Of a stretch of DNA of 64,000 nt, positions 33,842 to 44,325 are shown piece by piece. Both the position numbers and the translations under genes were made by a program. Position 1 is the first letter of the stretch. Every line of letters starts with the position of its first letter. The DNA comes from CAVQCJ01 sp963771835. Lineage in GTDB: Bacteria > Actinomycetota > Actinomycetes > Prado026. The stretch spans positions 1-64,000 of the forward strand of contig CAVYVA010000002.1 of NCBI GenBank assembly GCA_963771835.1. Reading direction: 5' to 3'. The notes under the pieces were generated by a model. That model ran no database searches and was not told where the DNA came from. It was given only the letters and a program-made list of their open reading frames with translations.

Positions 33842-35167
33842 GTGGGTCGACGGACGGGTGAGCTGATGCGGCGGCTCCGTCTTGACACGAGCCCCTTGCG
33901 CAACTCCCGTGACTTCCGTCTCCTGTTCGTCGGCAGCTCGATCAGTCGCGTCGGCTCGATGGTCACGTACGTGTGCCTGCCGTTCCAGATCAAGCAGCTG
34001 ACCGGTTCGTTCCTGCTGGTCGGCGTGCTCGGACTCGTCGAGCTGCTTCCGCTGGTCGTGTTCGGCCTGTACGGCGGCGCGCTCGCCGACGCCGTCGACC
34101 GGCGGCGGATGGTGCTGCTCACCGAGGCCGCGTTCCTGGTGTTGTCAGCGGTGCTGATGGTGAACGCGTTGCTCCCGCACCCACAGCTCGCGCCGATCTA
34201 CACGTTCGCTTTCGTCGCGGCTGCGCTGGACGGGCTGCAGCGGCCGTCACTGGACGCGCTGCTGCCACGGATCGTCGCGCACGACCAGCTGGTCGCGGCA
34301 GGTGCGCTGAACGGCCTCAGCATGAGTCTTGCGACGATGGCCGGTCCGGCGTTCGGCGGGGTGCTGATCGCGACCGTCGGGGTGTGGGCCGGGTACGCGT
34401 TCGACATCGCGACGTTCGCGGCCTCGATGCTGGCGTTGCTCCTGATGCGCGCGGTGCCGCCGCCCAGCGGGGCCGACCGGCCGAGCCTGCGCGGCATCGC
34501 CGAAGGGCTCGGGTACGCCTGGTCCCGCAAGGACCTGCTCGGCACGTACCTGGTCGACCTGTCGGCGATGTTCTTCGCGTTCCCGTACGCGCTCTTCCCG
34601 TTCGTCGCGGACGCGCTGCACGCCCCGTGGGCGCTGGGACTGCTGTACTCGGCCGGATTCCTGGGCGGTGCGCTGGCGACCGCGACCAGCGGCTGGACCC
34701 GGCACGTGCACCACCACGGACGCGCGATCGTGTACGCCTCCGCCCTCTGGGGGGCCGCGATCGCGCTGTTCGGCCTCGCGCACGACATCTGGACGGCGCT
34801 GGCGATGCTCGCGGTCGCCGGCGCGGGCGACATGGTCAGCGGCATCTTCCGCCAGCTGATGTGGAACCAGACGATCCCGGACGAGATCCGCGGCCGGATG
34901 GCCGGGACCGAGCTGCTCTCGTACTCGCTCGGACCGCAGCTCGGGCAGGTGCGATCGAGCCTCGTCGCGCAGTGGACGTCGTTGCGCGTGTCGATCGTGA
35001 GCGGTGGTGCGGCCTGTGTCGCGGGTGCTTTCGTCCTGGCGGTCGCACTGCCGTCGTTGTGGACGTACGACGAGCGGACCGACGAGAACGCGGCGCGCGA
35101 ACGCGCGGTGCGGGCGCTGCGAGCAGCGGCGGACGACGACCGCACGCGTGACACGCGCACGATCTGA
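33842..35167 (+). CDS. MFS exporter (EntS/DUF894-like)
   Basis: A 441-residue major facilitator of about 12 helices: FRLLFVGSSISRVGSMVTYV, then LYGGALADAVDRRRMVLLTE (loop 2-3 motif). The C-terminal tail is short and charged. Start: GTG at 33842 or ATG at 33866, neither with a good ribosome-binding site. It resembles siderophore/macrolide exporters, but no siderophore genes are nearby. Confidence 0.88.
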   Translation: MGRRTGELMRRLRLDTSPLRNSRDFRLLFVGSSISRVGSMVTYVCLPFQIKQLTGSFLLVGVLGLVELLPLVVFGLYGGALADAVDRRRMVLLTEAAFLVLSAVLMVNALLPHPQLAPIYTFAFVAAALDGLQRPSLDALLPRIVAHDQLVAAGALNGLSMSLATMAGPAFGGVLIATVGVWAGYAFDIATFAASMLALLLMRAVPPPSGADRPSLRGIAEGLGYAWSRKDLLGTYLVDLSAMFFAFPYALFPFVADALHAPWALGLLYSAGFLGGALATATSGWTRHVHHHGRAIVYASALWGAAIALFGLAHDIWTALAMLAVAGAGDMVSGIFRQLMWNQTIPDEIRGRMAGTELLSYSLGPQLGQVRSSLVAQWTSLRVSIVSGGAACVAGAFVLAVALPSLWTYDERTDENAARERAVRALRAAADDDRTRDTRTI

Positions 35168-35220
35168 ACGTCACGGAGCGTGCGCATCTCGCGATGTTCT
35201 GACACGCTCATCTTCAACAT

Positions 35221-35240
35221 GTCCGGCGCGCACGCCGGAC
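35221..35240. terminator. Hairpin between the MFS and H1-like genes
   Basis: An 8-bp perfect stem GTCCGGCG / CGCCGGAC with loop CGCA lies 54 nt after the MFS stop. There is no U-tract, as is common for actinobacterial terminators. Confidence 0.45.
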
Positions 35241-35316
35241 CCGCCCCCGGGAGGCGCGCACCCTGCCTCTCACAGACCGGTTCCACTCCGTCTAGAAGAC
35301 AGCTGGAGGTACGGGC

Positions 35317-36070
35317 GTGAGCGTCACGACTGCCCGCAAGACCACAAAGAAAGCCGTGCCCGCGAGAAAAGCCGCGGCACGCAAGACGACCGTGAAGAAG
35401 GCGGCACCTGCCCGCAAGACCACGGCCCGCAAGACGGTCGCCAAGAAAGCGGCGACCGCGCGCAAGACCGCAGTGAAGAAGGCCACGACGGCTCGCAAGA
35501 CCGTCGCCAGGAGGGCCACGACGGCCCGGAAGACCGCAGTCAAGCGGGCCACCACGGCACGCAAGACCGCCGTCAAGAAGGCCACGACGGCCCGGAAGAC
35601 CGCAGTCAAGCGGGCCACCACGGCACGCAAGACCGCCGTCAAGAGGGCCACAGCGCGCAAGACCACCGCGCGCAAGGCTCCGGCCCGCAAGACCGCCGCC
35701 CGCAAGACGACGGCACGTAAGACGACGGCACGCAAGGCTCCGGCCGCAAGACCCTGCCCGCAAGACCACGGCGCGCAAGACCACGGCGCGCAAGACCACC
35801 GCGCGCAAGGCTCCGGCCCGCAAGACCACGGCGCGCAAGACCACGGCGCGCAAGGCTCCGGCCCGCAAGGTCGCAACGAAGAAGGCCGCTCCCGCCCGCA
35901 AGACCGCCGCCCGCAAGACGACGGCACGGAAGGCTCCGGCCCGCAAGACCGCCGCTCGCAAGACCACGGCGCGCAAGACGACCGCTCGCAAGACGACCGC
36001 TCGCAAGACCACGGCCAGGAAGACCACCGCGCGCAGGGCTCCGGTCCGCCGCGCGGCCAAGAAGGCCTAG
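35317..36070 (+). CDS. Lysine/arginine-rich histone H1-like repeat protein (frame broken mid-gene)
   Basis: A highly basic nucleoid-type protein, about 250 residues as restored. It is almost entirely degenerate repeats of the type ARKTT / ARKTAVKKATT / ARKAP, like the C-terminal tail of histone H1 and actinobacterial Lsr2/HU-tail proteins. It would bind and compact DNA. The GTG start follows GGAGG. Near 35751-35765 the Lys-rich reading leaves the first frame and resumes in another. Restoring two bases (ARKTTARK) gives a continuous gene ending ...RRAAKKA at TAG 36068. As it stands the first frame goes on as a Gln/Asp/Gly-rich tail past 36170. The repeats make either slippage or assembly error plausible. 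The adjacent terminator at 36097-36137 fits the restored end. Confidence 0.75.
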
Positions 36071-36096
36071 CCACCGGGGCGGTGCGCCGCCCCCGA

Positions 36097-36137
36097 GTAC
36101 GGGAGCCCTCGGCAGTTCCGGCCGAGGGCTCCCGTAC
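36097..36137. terminator. Strong 17-bp hairpin terminator
   Basis: A perfect 17-bp stem (GTACGGGAGCCCTCGGC and its inverse) with a 7-nt loop sits 27 nt after the restored end of the H1-like gene and 37 nt before the map start. There is no U-tract. Confidence 0.8.
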
Positions 36138-36161
36138 GTCCGGGATGGTCGGCCTGCTTCG

Positions 36162-36167
36162 TAGACT
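36162..36167 (+). promoter_or_regulatory. Candidate -10 box, leaderless start of map
   Basis: TAGACT ends 6 nt before the map ATG at 36174; no ribosome-binding site is present. Confidence 0.5.
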
Positions 36168-36173
36168 GGTCGC

Positions 36174-37022
36174 ATGACCGTCCTCGTGCCCGGCGTAGTC
36201 GGCCCGCAGCGGGCCGTGCCCGCGACCATCCCGCGGCCGGAGTACGTGGGTCGCCGCGCGCCCGAACGGTTCTCCGGCCCCGAGGTGAAGGACGCCGGCA
36301 CGATCGCGCGGATACGGGTCGCGGCGCAGCTCGCGGCGCAGGCGCTCGAGGAGGTCGGCCGGCACATCCGGCCCGGGGTGACGACCGACGAGCTCGACCG
36401 CGTCGGGCACACGTTCCTCGTCGAGCACGACGCCTACCCGAGCACCCTCGGCTACAAGGGCTTCCCGAAGTCGCTGTGCACGAGCCTCAACGAGGTCATC
36501 TGTCACGGCATCCCCGACAGCACCGTGGTGCGCGACGGCGACATCGTCAACATCGACATCACGGCTTTCATCGACGGGGTCCACGGCGACACGAACGCCA
36601 CGTACCTGGCCGGCGACGTCGACGAGGAGTCCCGGCTGCTCGTGGAGCGCACCCGCGAGGCGACGATGCGCGGGATCAAGGCGGTGGCCCCCGGCCGCGC
36701 CATCAACGTCGTCGGCCGCGTCATCGAGTCGTACGCCCGCCGCTTCGGGTACGGGGTGGTGCGCGACTTCACCGGGCACGGGATCGGGACGGCGTTCCAC
36801 TCCGGGCTCGTCGTCCCCCACTTCGACGACCCGCGCGCCACCACCGTGATGGAACCCGGGATGACCTTCACGATCGAGCCGATGCTGACGCTGGGTACGT
36901 ACGAGTACGACATCTGGGACGACGGCTGGACGGTCGTCACGGCCGACGGGCGCCGCAGCGCCCAGTTCGAGCACACGGTCCTGGTGACCGAGGACGGCGT
37001 CGAGATCCTGACCCTGCCGTGA
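36174..37022 (+). CDS. map: Methionine aminopeptidase, type I
   Basis: 282 residues. It removes the initiator methionine from nascent proteins. The pita-bread fold shows its metal ligands: Asp in DIVNIDITAFIDGVHGDTNA, His in GHGIGTAFHSG, Glu in FTIEPML and Glu in SAQFEHTVLVT. An N-terminal extension of about 35 residues resembles the linker of actinobacterial type Ic enzymes. A TAGACT box 6 nt upstream suggests a leaderless mRNA. ppgK follows 25 bp downstream. Confidence 0.96.
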   Translation: MTVLVPGVVGPQRAVPATIPRPEYVGRRAPERFSGPEVKDAGTIARIRVAAQLAAQALEEVGRHIRPGVTTDELDRVGHTFLVEHDAYPSTLGYKGFPKSLCTSLNEVICHGIPDSTVVRDGDIVNIDITAFIDGVHGDTNATYLAGDVDEESRLLVERTREATMRGIKAVAPGRAINVVGRVIESYARRFGYGVVRDFTGHGIGTAFHSGLVVPHFDDPRATTVMEPGMTFTIEPMLTLGTYEYDIWDDGWTVVTADGRRSAQFEHTVLVTEDGVEILTLP

Positions 37023-37035
37023 GCCGGTCCTCCCC

Positions 37036-37041
37036 TAGCCT
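37036..37041 (+). promoter_or_regulatory. Candidate -10 box, leaderless start of ppgK
   Basis: TAGCCT ends 6 nt before the ATG at 37048. Confidence 0.5.
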
Positions 37042-37047
37042 GGGGCC

Positions 37048-37815
37048 ATGAGCAGCGACTGGCCCGCCGACGTACGGACCCTGGCCGTGGACGTCGGCGG
37101 CAGCGGGTTCAAGGCTGCCGTCCTGGACCTGGACGGCACGATGCTCACCGAGCGGGCCCGGGTGGACACGCCGTACCCGTGCCCGCCGCCGACCTTCGTG
37201 GCCGCGCTCCGCGGGCTGGTCGACCAGCTGACCGTCGACTACCACCGGGTCTCCGTCGGGTTCCCGGGCCTGGTCCGGCACGGGCGCGTCTACAACATCC
37301 CGTCGCTGTCCCGGCGCGAGTACGGCGGGGCGGCCGACCCTGAGCTGTCGGCCGCGTGGAGCGGGTTCGACCTGGGCGCAGCCCTGACGGCTGCGTTCGA
37401 GGCGCCGGTGAAAGTCGCCAACGACGCCGACGTCCAGGGTTGCGCCGTCGCCCAGGGCAGCGGCTTCGAGTTCGTGATCACGCTCGGGACCGGGGTGGGC
37501 ACGGCTCTGTTCTCCCAGCGGGTGCTGCTGACCCACCTGGAGCTGGGGCACGCGCAGTTCCGCAAGGGCGAGACGTTCGAGGACCAGCTCGGGAACATGG
37601 CGCGCAAGGTGGTCGGGAACGAGCGCTGGACGGCCCGGCTGCTGAAGGCCCTGGACGCCTACGACCGGTTCCTCTTCTACGACCACGTCTACCTGGGCGG
37701 CGGCAACTCCAAGCACCTCAGGGCGGAGGAGCTGCCGGCGAAGGCGACGATCGTCCCCAACACCGCCGGGATCCTCGGTGGGGTCCGCCTCTGGGAGATG
37801 GACCTGCACGTCTGA
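37048..37815 (+). CDS. ppgK: Polyphosphate glucokinase (ROK family)
   Basis: 255 residues. It phosphorylates glucose using polyphosphate (and often ATP). It has the phosphate-binding AVDVGGSGFKAAVLDLDG, the sugar-site NDADVQGCAVAQGSG, TLGTGVGTALFSQ and LELGHAQFRKGETFEDQL. It lacks the Cys-rich zinc motif of other ROK kinases, as usual for PpgK. A leaderless start is likely. A MarR gene follows 68 bp downstream. Confidence 0.9.
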   Translation: MSSDWPADVRTLAVDVGGSGFKAAVLDLDGTMLTERARVDTPYPCPPPTFVAALRGLVDQLTVDYHRVSVGFPGLVRHGRVYNIPSLSRREYGGAADPELSAAWSGFDLGAALTAAFEAPVKVANDADVQGCAVAQGSGFEFVITLGTGVGTALFSQRVLLTHLELGHAQFRKGETFEDQLGNMARKVVGNERWTARLLKALDAYDRFLFYDHVYLGGGNSKHLRAEELPAKATIVPNTAGILGGVRLWEMDLHV

Positions 37816-37870
37816 CCCACCCCGCGGCCCCTCGACTCGTGTCCGGGTGGTTTGTGGTACGTGATTCAAC

Positions 37871-37876
37871 TATCCT
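37871..37876 (+). promoter_or_regulatory. Candidate -10 box of the MarR gene
   Basis: TATCCT ends 7 nt before the ATG at 37884. The box is flanked by an imperfect dyad (TACGTG ... GACGTA, 37858-37883), a possible autoregulatory site. Confidence 0.45.
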
Positions 37877-37883
37877 GGGACGT

Positions 37884-38372
37884 ATGAGTGCCCAGGCGAC
37901 GGACGTGCGCTGGCTCAGCGCCGAGGAGCAGGCCTCGTGGCGCGCGTGGATCTCCGCGAGCGTGCTGCTCCAGGAGCGGCTCGAGCGGGACATGAAGGCC
38001 CAGCACGGCCTGAGCATGGCCGAGTACGAGGTGATGGTCCGGCTCTCCGAGGCCCCCGAGCGGCGGCTGCGGATGAGCGAGCTGGCCGGCCGCACGCTGG
38101 CGTCCAAGAGCCGGCTGTCGCACCAGATCTCCCGGATGGAAGCGGCGGGTCTGGTCCAGCGTCAGGGCTGCCTGCAGGACCGTCGCGGTGCCTTCGCGGT
38201 GCTCACCGACAAGGGCTGGGAGGCACTCGTCGCCGCCGCGCCGGACCATGTGACGTCCGTCCGCGCCTGGCTGGTCGACACGATGACCCCCGAGGAGTTC
38301 GCCCAGCTCGGCCTGCTCTCCGAGCGGGTGGCCGAGCGGCTCAAGTCCGGCTGCGCCGCCGAAGAGAGCTGA
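37884..38372 (+). CDS. MarR family transcriptional regulator
   Basis: 162 residues, a dimeric winged-helix regulator. Signs are GLSMAEYEVMVRLSEAP, the recognition helix LASKSRLSHQISRMEAAGLV and the wing QDRRGAFAVLTDKG. It probably responds to a small phenolic or oxidative signal; the target is unknown. Its 3' end overlaps the restored end of the convergent GT87 gene by about 32 bp. Confidence 0.92.
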   Translation: MSAQATDVRWLSAEEQASWRAWISASVLLQERLERDMKAQHGLSMAEYEVMVRLSEAPERRLRMSELAGRTLASKSRLSHQISRMEAAGLVQRQGCLQDRRGAFAVLTDKGWEALVAAAPDHVTSVRAWLVDTMTPEEFAQLGLLSERVAERLKSGCAAEES

Positions 38373-39555
38373 CCAGCAGCGTCGCCCAGCAGCGAGTAGC
38401 CCAGGTACACCCAGACGTTGGCGGTCACGGCGCGGTCCACGCCCGACAGTCGGCCGGCCTGCTGTGCGGCGTCGAGCCACTTGGGGTTCAGCACCGCGGT
38501 GGCGACGACCAGCACCGCCGCGACCGAGGCGGCCGGGCGGCTCCAGGTCCACAGCTCCACCGTGGCGAACACGAGCACGACGACCCAGGCCCAGTGGTGG
38601 TCCCACGAGATCGGCGAGCTCAGCAGGCCGGCCAGCGCGACCATCGCCAGCGGCACCAGCTGATGGCCCAGCGCGATCGAGCGACGCACCACCACGACCG
38701 TCGCCGCCAGCACGACCGCGGCCAGCACGAACCACAGCGCGTGCGTGGGCGCGCCGTCACCCCAGAAGCGCTCCAGCACCGCGTACGTGGACAGGTTCCC
38801 GACGTACGCCGGCGGGCCTATCCGGGCCGGGTCGCGCAACGCGTGGAACCAGTAGTACGACGACTCGTGCGGGAGGGCGACCGCCGCGACCAGGCGTGAG
38901 CACCGCGAACGTGACCAGCACCCGGACCACGGCCGCGCCGGTCCCGGCGCAGCACCAGCAGCAGCAGGAAGACCAGCGGAGTCAGCTTCACGGCAGCGAG
39001 CACCCCGGTCAGCACACCGCGGAACCGGGCCGGGACCACGAGCATGTCCACCGTGACCGCGGCCACCAGCAGGAGGTCCACCTGCCCGTAGTTGAGTGCC
39101 GACCAGACCGGTTCGAGGAACAGCGCTGCCCCGGCGACCGCCGCCGCCAGCGCCAGCGTCGGACGACCGCCGGCCAGCGGTTGCAGGCATCCCCAGCAGG
39201 TGGCCAGCACTGCGAGCCCGCTGAGCACGAGCAGGGTCGTGGCGGCCACCGGGAACGGCAGCCAGGCCAGCGGGGCCAGGACGAAGATCGCGATCGGCGG
39301 GTACGTGAACGGCAGCCCGACCTCGGTGACGGAGATGTCGTACAGCGGCCTGCCGTCGCCGAACTGGTGGACGGAGTCGCGGTAGACGCGCAGATCCAGC
39401 CAGCCGAGCGGGTTGCCGCGCCTGATCTGGATGACGACCATGCACGTCCAGAGCACCGCTGCGAGCGCCCAGAGCAGCCGGCGCGCGGTGCGCGAACCCA
39501 GGACCGGCGCGAGGATCGCGACGGCGGCCGGCGGCGAGGCGGCGGAGCCGGGCAC
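38341..39555 (-). CDS. GT87 mannosyltransferase (DUF2029), three one-base insertions
   Basis: As restored, about 403 residues of an integral-membrane polyprenyl-phosphate-mannose-dependent alpha-mannosyltransferase of the PimE / Rv2181 type, acting in lipomannan or related glycolipid synthesis. Visible: LDLRVYRDSVHQFGDGRPLY (catalytic Asp region), FTYPPIAIFVLAPLAWLPFP, NYGQVDLLLVAAVTVDM, LVAAVALPHESSYYWFHALR and SPISWDHHWAWVVVLVFATV. Three frame changes fall at short G/C runs: 38931, 38894 and 38384-38386. Dropping one base at each gives a seamless protein ending SSLRRRSRT at TGA 38341. Uncorrected, the gene would be split into pieces. Confidence 0.75.
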
Positions 39556-39611
39556 GCGACGACCTCCTGCGGTGCCGGAGCGGGGGCCGGGCGCTCGCCC
39601 GGGCGGCCAGG

Positions 39612-40876
39612 CTACCCGTGGGCGCCGGGCGCTCCGATCAGGTCGCTCAACGGCACGGATGGGTCGGCGAGGCGGCCGGTGTCGACGACCGTCCCGGCGG
39701 CACCGGACCTGACGAGCTCGGAGAGGTCGGCGGTCACGTCCCAGACGTTCACGTTCATCCCGGCCAGCACCCGACCGCCCAGCAGCCAGAACGCGATGAA
39801 CTCGCGGGCCGCGACGTCGCCCCGGTAGACGACCGCGTCGTAGCCGTCGGGACCGACCGCGCCGGAGTACTCCATCCCGAGGTCGTACTGGTCGGTGTAG
39901 AAGTACGGGACCCGGTCGTAGGACACGTCCTGGCCGAGCATCGAACGCGCTGCGGCCGGACCGCCGTGCAGGGCGTTCGCCCAGTGCTCCACGCGCAGCC
40001 GTCGACCCAGCAGCGGGTGGTAGGCGTTCGCCACGTCACCCGCCGCGAAGACGTCGGCGTCCGAGGTGCGCAGGTCCGAGCCGACGAGGATCCCGTTGTC
40101 GACCTCGAGGCCGGCCTGCTCGGCCAGCCCGACGTTGGGGACGATGCCGACGCCGACGACCACGACGTCGGCCGGGACCGGGTCGCCGCCGTCGGTGACC
40201 ACGCCGGTCACCCGGCCCCCGGTCCCGGTCAGCTCGCGCACGCCGGTGCCCAGGCGCAGGTCGACGCCGTGCTCGCGGTGCAGGTCGGCGAACACCGCGC
40301 CCAGCTCGTCGCCGAGGGCCGCGCGCAGCGGAACCGGCTGCGGCTCGATCACGGTGACCTCGTTGCCGTAGCCGCGAGCGGCCGCGGCGGTCTCCAGGCC
40401 GATCCAGCCCGGCCCCGACCACCACGACCCGGCGGCCACCGCCGGACGAGCGCCGCCCGCAGCCGGTCGGCGTCCTCGATCATCCGCAGGTACAGCACGC
40501 CGTCCAGCTCGGCGCCGGGGACCGTGAGCCGCCGGGGCGAGGACCCGGTGGCGATCAGCAGCTTGTCGTACCCGAGCTGCTCGCCCCCGGTCAGCGTGAC
40601 GGCGCGAGCGGCAGCGTCCACCCCGACCACGGGCGTCGACAGACGCAGGTCGACGTCGTGCTCGCCGTACCAGGACTCGTCGTGCACGAACGCGGACGAC
40701 CGCTCGGCCGAGCCGTTGAGGTAGCCCTTGGACAGCGGCGGACGCTCGTACGGGCGCTCCGGCTCGGCCGACGCGAGCACGACCCGCCCGTCGAACCCCT
40801 CTTCGCGCAGCGTCTGGACCGCCTTCGCCCCGGCCAGCCCGCCCCCGACGACCACGAACGTCCGGTCCTGGCTCAC
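39612..40876 (-). CDS. FAD-dependent ferredoxin/rubredoxin reductase, two one-base insertions
   Basis: As restored, about 420 residues, a pyridine-nucleotide:ferredoxin-type reductase that would feed electrons to a ferredoxin, for example for a P450 or dioxygenase. It has FAD site FVVVGGGLAGAKAVQTLREE, PYERPPLSKGYL, LLIATGSSPRRL, NAD site VVVVGAGWIGLETAAAARGY and ATRT-like DVFAAGDVANAYHP with a reductase C-terminal domain (VEHWANALHGGPAAARSML). Two extra bases at 40444-40445 and 40408-40410 break the frame right at the NAD-binding loop; removing them joins the halves. A GTG start is used. It diverges from a VOC gene. Confidence 0.8.
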
Positions 40877-40937
40877 GGCTGCGCCGCCCTTCTCGCCCCG
40901 GTCCCCGTCCTGTCACCCTAACCGGGCATGCTGCGCC

Positions 40938-41321
40938 ATGACCCTCTCGTTGAGCGGCCTGCGGACCGCCATCTACCCGGCCCCCGACCTCGACGCCGCG
41001 AAGGACTGGTGGCGGCGCGTGCTGGGCATCGAGCCGTACTTCGACCAGCCGTTCTACGTGGGCTTCGACGTCGCCGGGTACGAGCTCGGCCTGCTGCCGG
41101 ACGCCGACCCCGCCGACGGCGCGCTCGTCTACTGGGGAGTCGACGACGTGGACGAGGCGGTCACCGAAGCGGTCGCGGCCGGGGCCGGTGTCCACGTCCC
41201 TGCGAGCGAGGTCGGCGACGGGATCGTGACCGCGACGGTACGGACGCCGGACGGCACCATCCTCGGGCTGATCTTCAACCCGCACTTCCTCTCCGGCGAA
41301 TCGGGCGCCGGCGGGACCTGA
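40938..41321 (+). CDS. VOC/glyoxalase-like protein 1
   Basis: 127 residues with a beta-alpha-beta-beta-beta repeat of the vicinal oxygen chelate fold: LRTAIYPAPDLDAAKDWWRR, then YFDQPFYVGFDVAGYELGLL and TVRTPDGTILGLIFNP. The usual metal ligands are not all evident. It is convergent with the LuxR gene, with stops 9 bp apart. Substrate unknown. Confidence 0.85.
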   Translation: MTLSLSGLRTAIYPAPDLDAAKDWWRRVLGIEPYFDQPFYVGFDVAGYELGLLPDADPADGALVYWGVDDVDEAVTEAVAAGAGVHVPASEVGDGIVTATVRTPDGTILGLIFNPHFLSGESGAGGT

Positions 41322-41330
41322 GCGGAGCGG

Positions 41331-44325
41331 TCAACGGATGGCTCGGAGGGTCGCCGCAGCCTCGGTGCGGTTGCTGACGCCGAGCTTGGCCAGGATGTTG
41401 GACACGTGGACGCTGACCGTCTTCTCGCTGATGAACAGCGTCTGGGCGATGGCGCGGTTGGTGAGACCGGTCGAGAGCAGGTCGAGCACCTGGCTCTCGC
41501 GGGGGGTCAGCTCGTGCTGCTCGCTCGACCCGGCATCGTCGGCGCCCGCCGAGCCCTCCCGCAGTCGCATGCCCAGCCGCAGCGCCAGCCGCTCGGCCGC
41601 GAGCGCTGCGTCGCCGGCGCCGCAGGACCGGGCGTCCCCGAGCGCCTGCTCCAGCGTGGCCCTGACCTCGGACGGTGCGATCCCGTTGGCGACCTGCTCG
41701 GCGGCGAGCCGCACTCGTGCGTCGCACGCACGGGGTAGGTGCCCCAGGTGCTCCCATGTGCTGACCGCCCGCTGCCTGGCCTCCAGGGCGACCGCGGTGC
41801 CGGCCTCGGCGCAGTCGGCGTCGATCTCCGCGACGAAGCCCGCGCGTCCTGGGCGCGAGCGGCGATCCCAGGCGCGGCAGCCGCTGTCTGAGACCGTCGG
41901 CAACCAGCCGGGCCCGCGCCGCCATGCCGGCAGGGTCTGCGACGCCGGCCTCGGCCGCGAGCGCGGCCCTGCGCAGCTCGGCCCGGCTGCCGACGGCGCA
42001 CAGGACGGCGACGAAATGCGCGGTGTCGACCTCCCAGGTCGCCTCCAAGCCATGGCGGACCAGAGACGCTGCTCCGGCCGGATCGTCCTCCGCCAGCGCC
42101 TGCTCGGCCCGGGCGACCGCGATCACGGCCAGCTCCCAGGGCAGCTCGGTCGGCGGCATCAGACGCAGGCCCGCGTCCAGGTGCGTGCGTGCTCCGGCCA
42201 CGTCTCCCCGCCGCCGCAGGATGGCGGCCAGGTCGATCTCGGCGAAGGCGATCGGCCGGTCTTCGGAGCGGTCGCTCCCCAGGTACGCGCGGCACAGGTC
42301 TTCGGCCTCGTCGAGCCGGCCCAGCTCGGTCAGCCGGTCGATGAGGGCCGCCAACCCGCACTCGCCGTAGGAACGGTCGAGGCCGAACTGCACGGCCAGG
42401 GCGTAGGTCTCGTGCAGCAGCGCCACGGCCTCAGAGGAGCGACCCGCCATCCACCAACCCATCGCCAGCGAAGACCGCACATCGACGCGCCACTCCGGAT
42501 CGGCGTCGCGGTCAGCCGGCCCCAGCGCCTTCTCCATCAAGGCGGAGCCCTCGTCCGCGTGGCCGAGCCATACCAGGCAGAAGCCCTGGCTGTACCGGGC
42601 CTGGGCCTCCTCCCACGCTGCGTCGCAGGCCCGGGCGACATCGACCGCCTGGCCGAACACGGCGACCGCGGCGGCGTTCCGGTCCCAGCTCAGCAGCAGC
42701 CAACCTTTGAGCAGCAGCAGGCGGCCCTGCACGAGACTCGGCCCCGCGGGCAGGACGGCCATGGCCTCGCTCAGCGCAAACGCCATCGCGGGCAGGTCCT
42801 CGAGGAAGAACTGCACGAACGCGAGCCATCCCCATGCCTCGGCCCGCTGCTCCGCCGGTGCGCCGTCCGCCTCCAGCGCGCGGATCGTCTCCTCCGACAG
42901 CACGACGGCGCGGCGGTAGTCGCCGGAGTTCCTCGCCGCCGTCGTCGCCCGGTCGAGGAGGTCGACGCGTTGCAGGGGACTCTCCGCCGCGGCCCCGGGT
43001 GCGGCGTCCCAGAGCTCGAGGGCGCGGTCGTAGTGCCGATGCGCCTCCGCCGGCGCGCCGGCCAGGTCGGCAGCGATCCCGGCAGCGACCGACGCCAGCA
43101 ACGCCTTGCCCTGGTCGTGCGCCTCCCACCAGTGGACGGCGAGCTCGGCGCGTGCGGCCGCCGTCGGCTGCGGACCCGCGGACATGACCCGTTCCATCGA
43201 GCGGGCGAGGGCCGCGTGCAGCCGGGTCCGCTCCCCAGGGAGCAGATCCTGGTAGACCGCCTCGGCCAGGAGCGCGTGCCGGAAGGCGTACCCGTCGGTG
43301 TCTGCGTCGACCACGAGCACGTGCTGGTCGACAGCTGCTCGCAGCCATCGGTCCAGCTCGGCCGGGTCGTCGTCGGTGAGCTCGGCGACGGCCTCGTGAC
43401 TGACTCGGCCGCCGGCTGCCGCCACCACCCGCAGCACCGCCACGCACGGCTCCGGGAGCTCGTACACCCGGGTCAGCATCAGGTCGCTCAGTCCCGGCGG
43501 GAGCCGCTGTCCGGGCGGTGCTGTCAGAAGCTCCTCGGCGTACAGCGGGTTCCCCTGAGATCGGGCGAGCACCTCACCGACCACGGCGCCGGACGGCTCG
43601 ACCTCCAGGATCTGACCGGCGAGCTCGACGATCTCGGCGCGACCGAACGGCTCGAGCACCAGCGTCTCGCACCGGCCGCTGCGGTCGGCCTCGGCCAGGA
43701 ATCCCCGCAGGGGGTGTCGTCGGTGCAGCTCGTCCGTCCGGTACGAGAGCAGGAGCAGCACGTGGTCGGGCACGTTCCTGACGAGGAAGGCCAGCACGGC
43801 CCGGGTGGACTCGTCCGACCAGTGCAGGTCTTCGACCGTGACCAGCACCGGAGCGCCGGCTCCCAGCTGGTCGAGGACGTGGTGCACCGCTTCGGCCATG
43901 CGGTCCGGCCCTGCCGACCCGTCCGATGCGTCGCTGTCCGTGGCCGAGCCCACCCCCGGGTGGTCGGTCGACGCCGCGAAGGCCGTCGGGACCAGAGCTC
44001 TCAACGCACCCGAGTACGGCCCCGAAGCCTTCTCGAGGGTGGCCGCGTCGAGCTGTGACGCCAGGCGTCGGACGACCTCGACCACCGGGGTGTACGCGAT
44101 CAGACCGTCGCCCACGTCGAGGCACGACCCGACTGTCACGAGGAACCCGCGGGCAGCAGCCTCGGCCGCCACCTCGCGCAGGAGCCGCGTCTTGCCGATG
44201 CCCGCGTCGCCGGCCAGCGCATAGACCGCGCCCGCTCCGGCGCGCGCGCCGTCCAGCGCCTGTACGAGCAGTGACAGCTGTCGCTGTCTCCCGACGAGGC
44301 GTGAGCTGGTGACGCGAGGGGTCAC
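41331..44325 (-). CDS. LuxR-family ATPase regulator (LAL type), two one-base deletions
   Basis: As restored, about 998 residues. The N-terminal AAA/STAND ATPase has Walker A GDAGIGKTRLLREV, Walker B-like VLVTVEDLHWSDEST and VLLLLSYRTDELHRRHPLRG. A TPR-like helical middle (about 400-860) and a C-terminal LuxR helix-turn-helix follow (ELTPRESQVLDLLSTGLTNR, then LFISEKTVSVHVSNILAKLG). The frame is lost twice within 30 bp (41867-41869 and 41838-41841). Restoring one base at each gives GIAARAQDARAFVAEIDADC. GTG 44325 follows GGAGGA; GTG 44343 is the alternative. Such proteins are large activators of carbon or secondary metabolism; the ligand is unknown. Confidence 0.82.

Noticed and set aside
35317..36070. 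CRISPR-like or satellite repeat array
   Set aside because: The repeats are short, degenerate and in codon phase, encoding Lys/Arg-Ala-Thr units, with no spacers. They are protein-coding repeats.
40728..40937. Upstream extension of VOC protein 1
   Set aside because: It overlaps the FAD reductase start on the other strand, and the VOC fold begins directly after the ATG at 40938.
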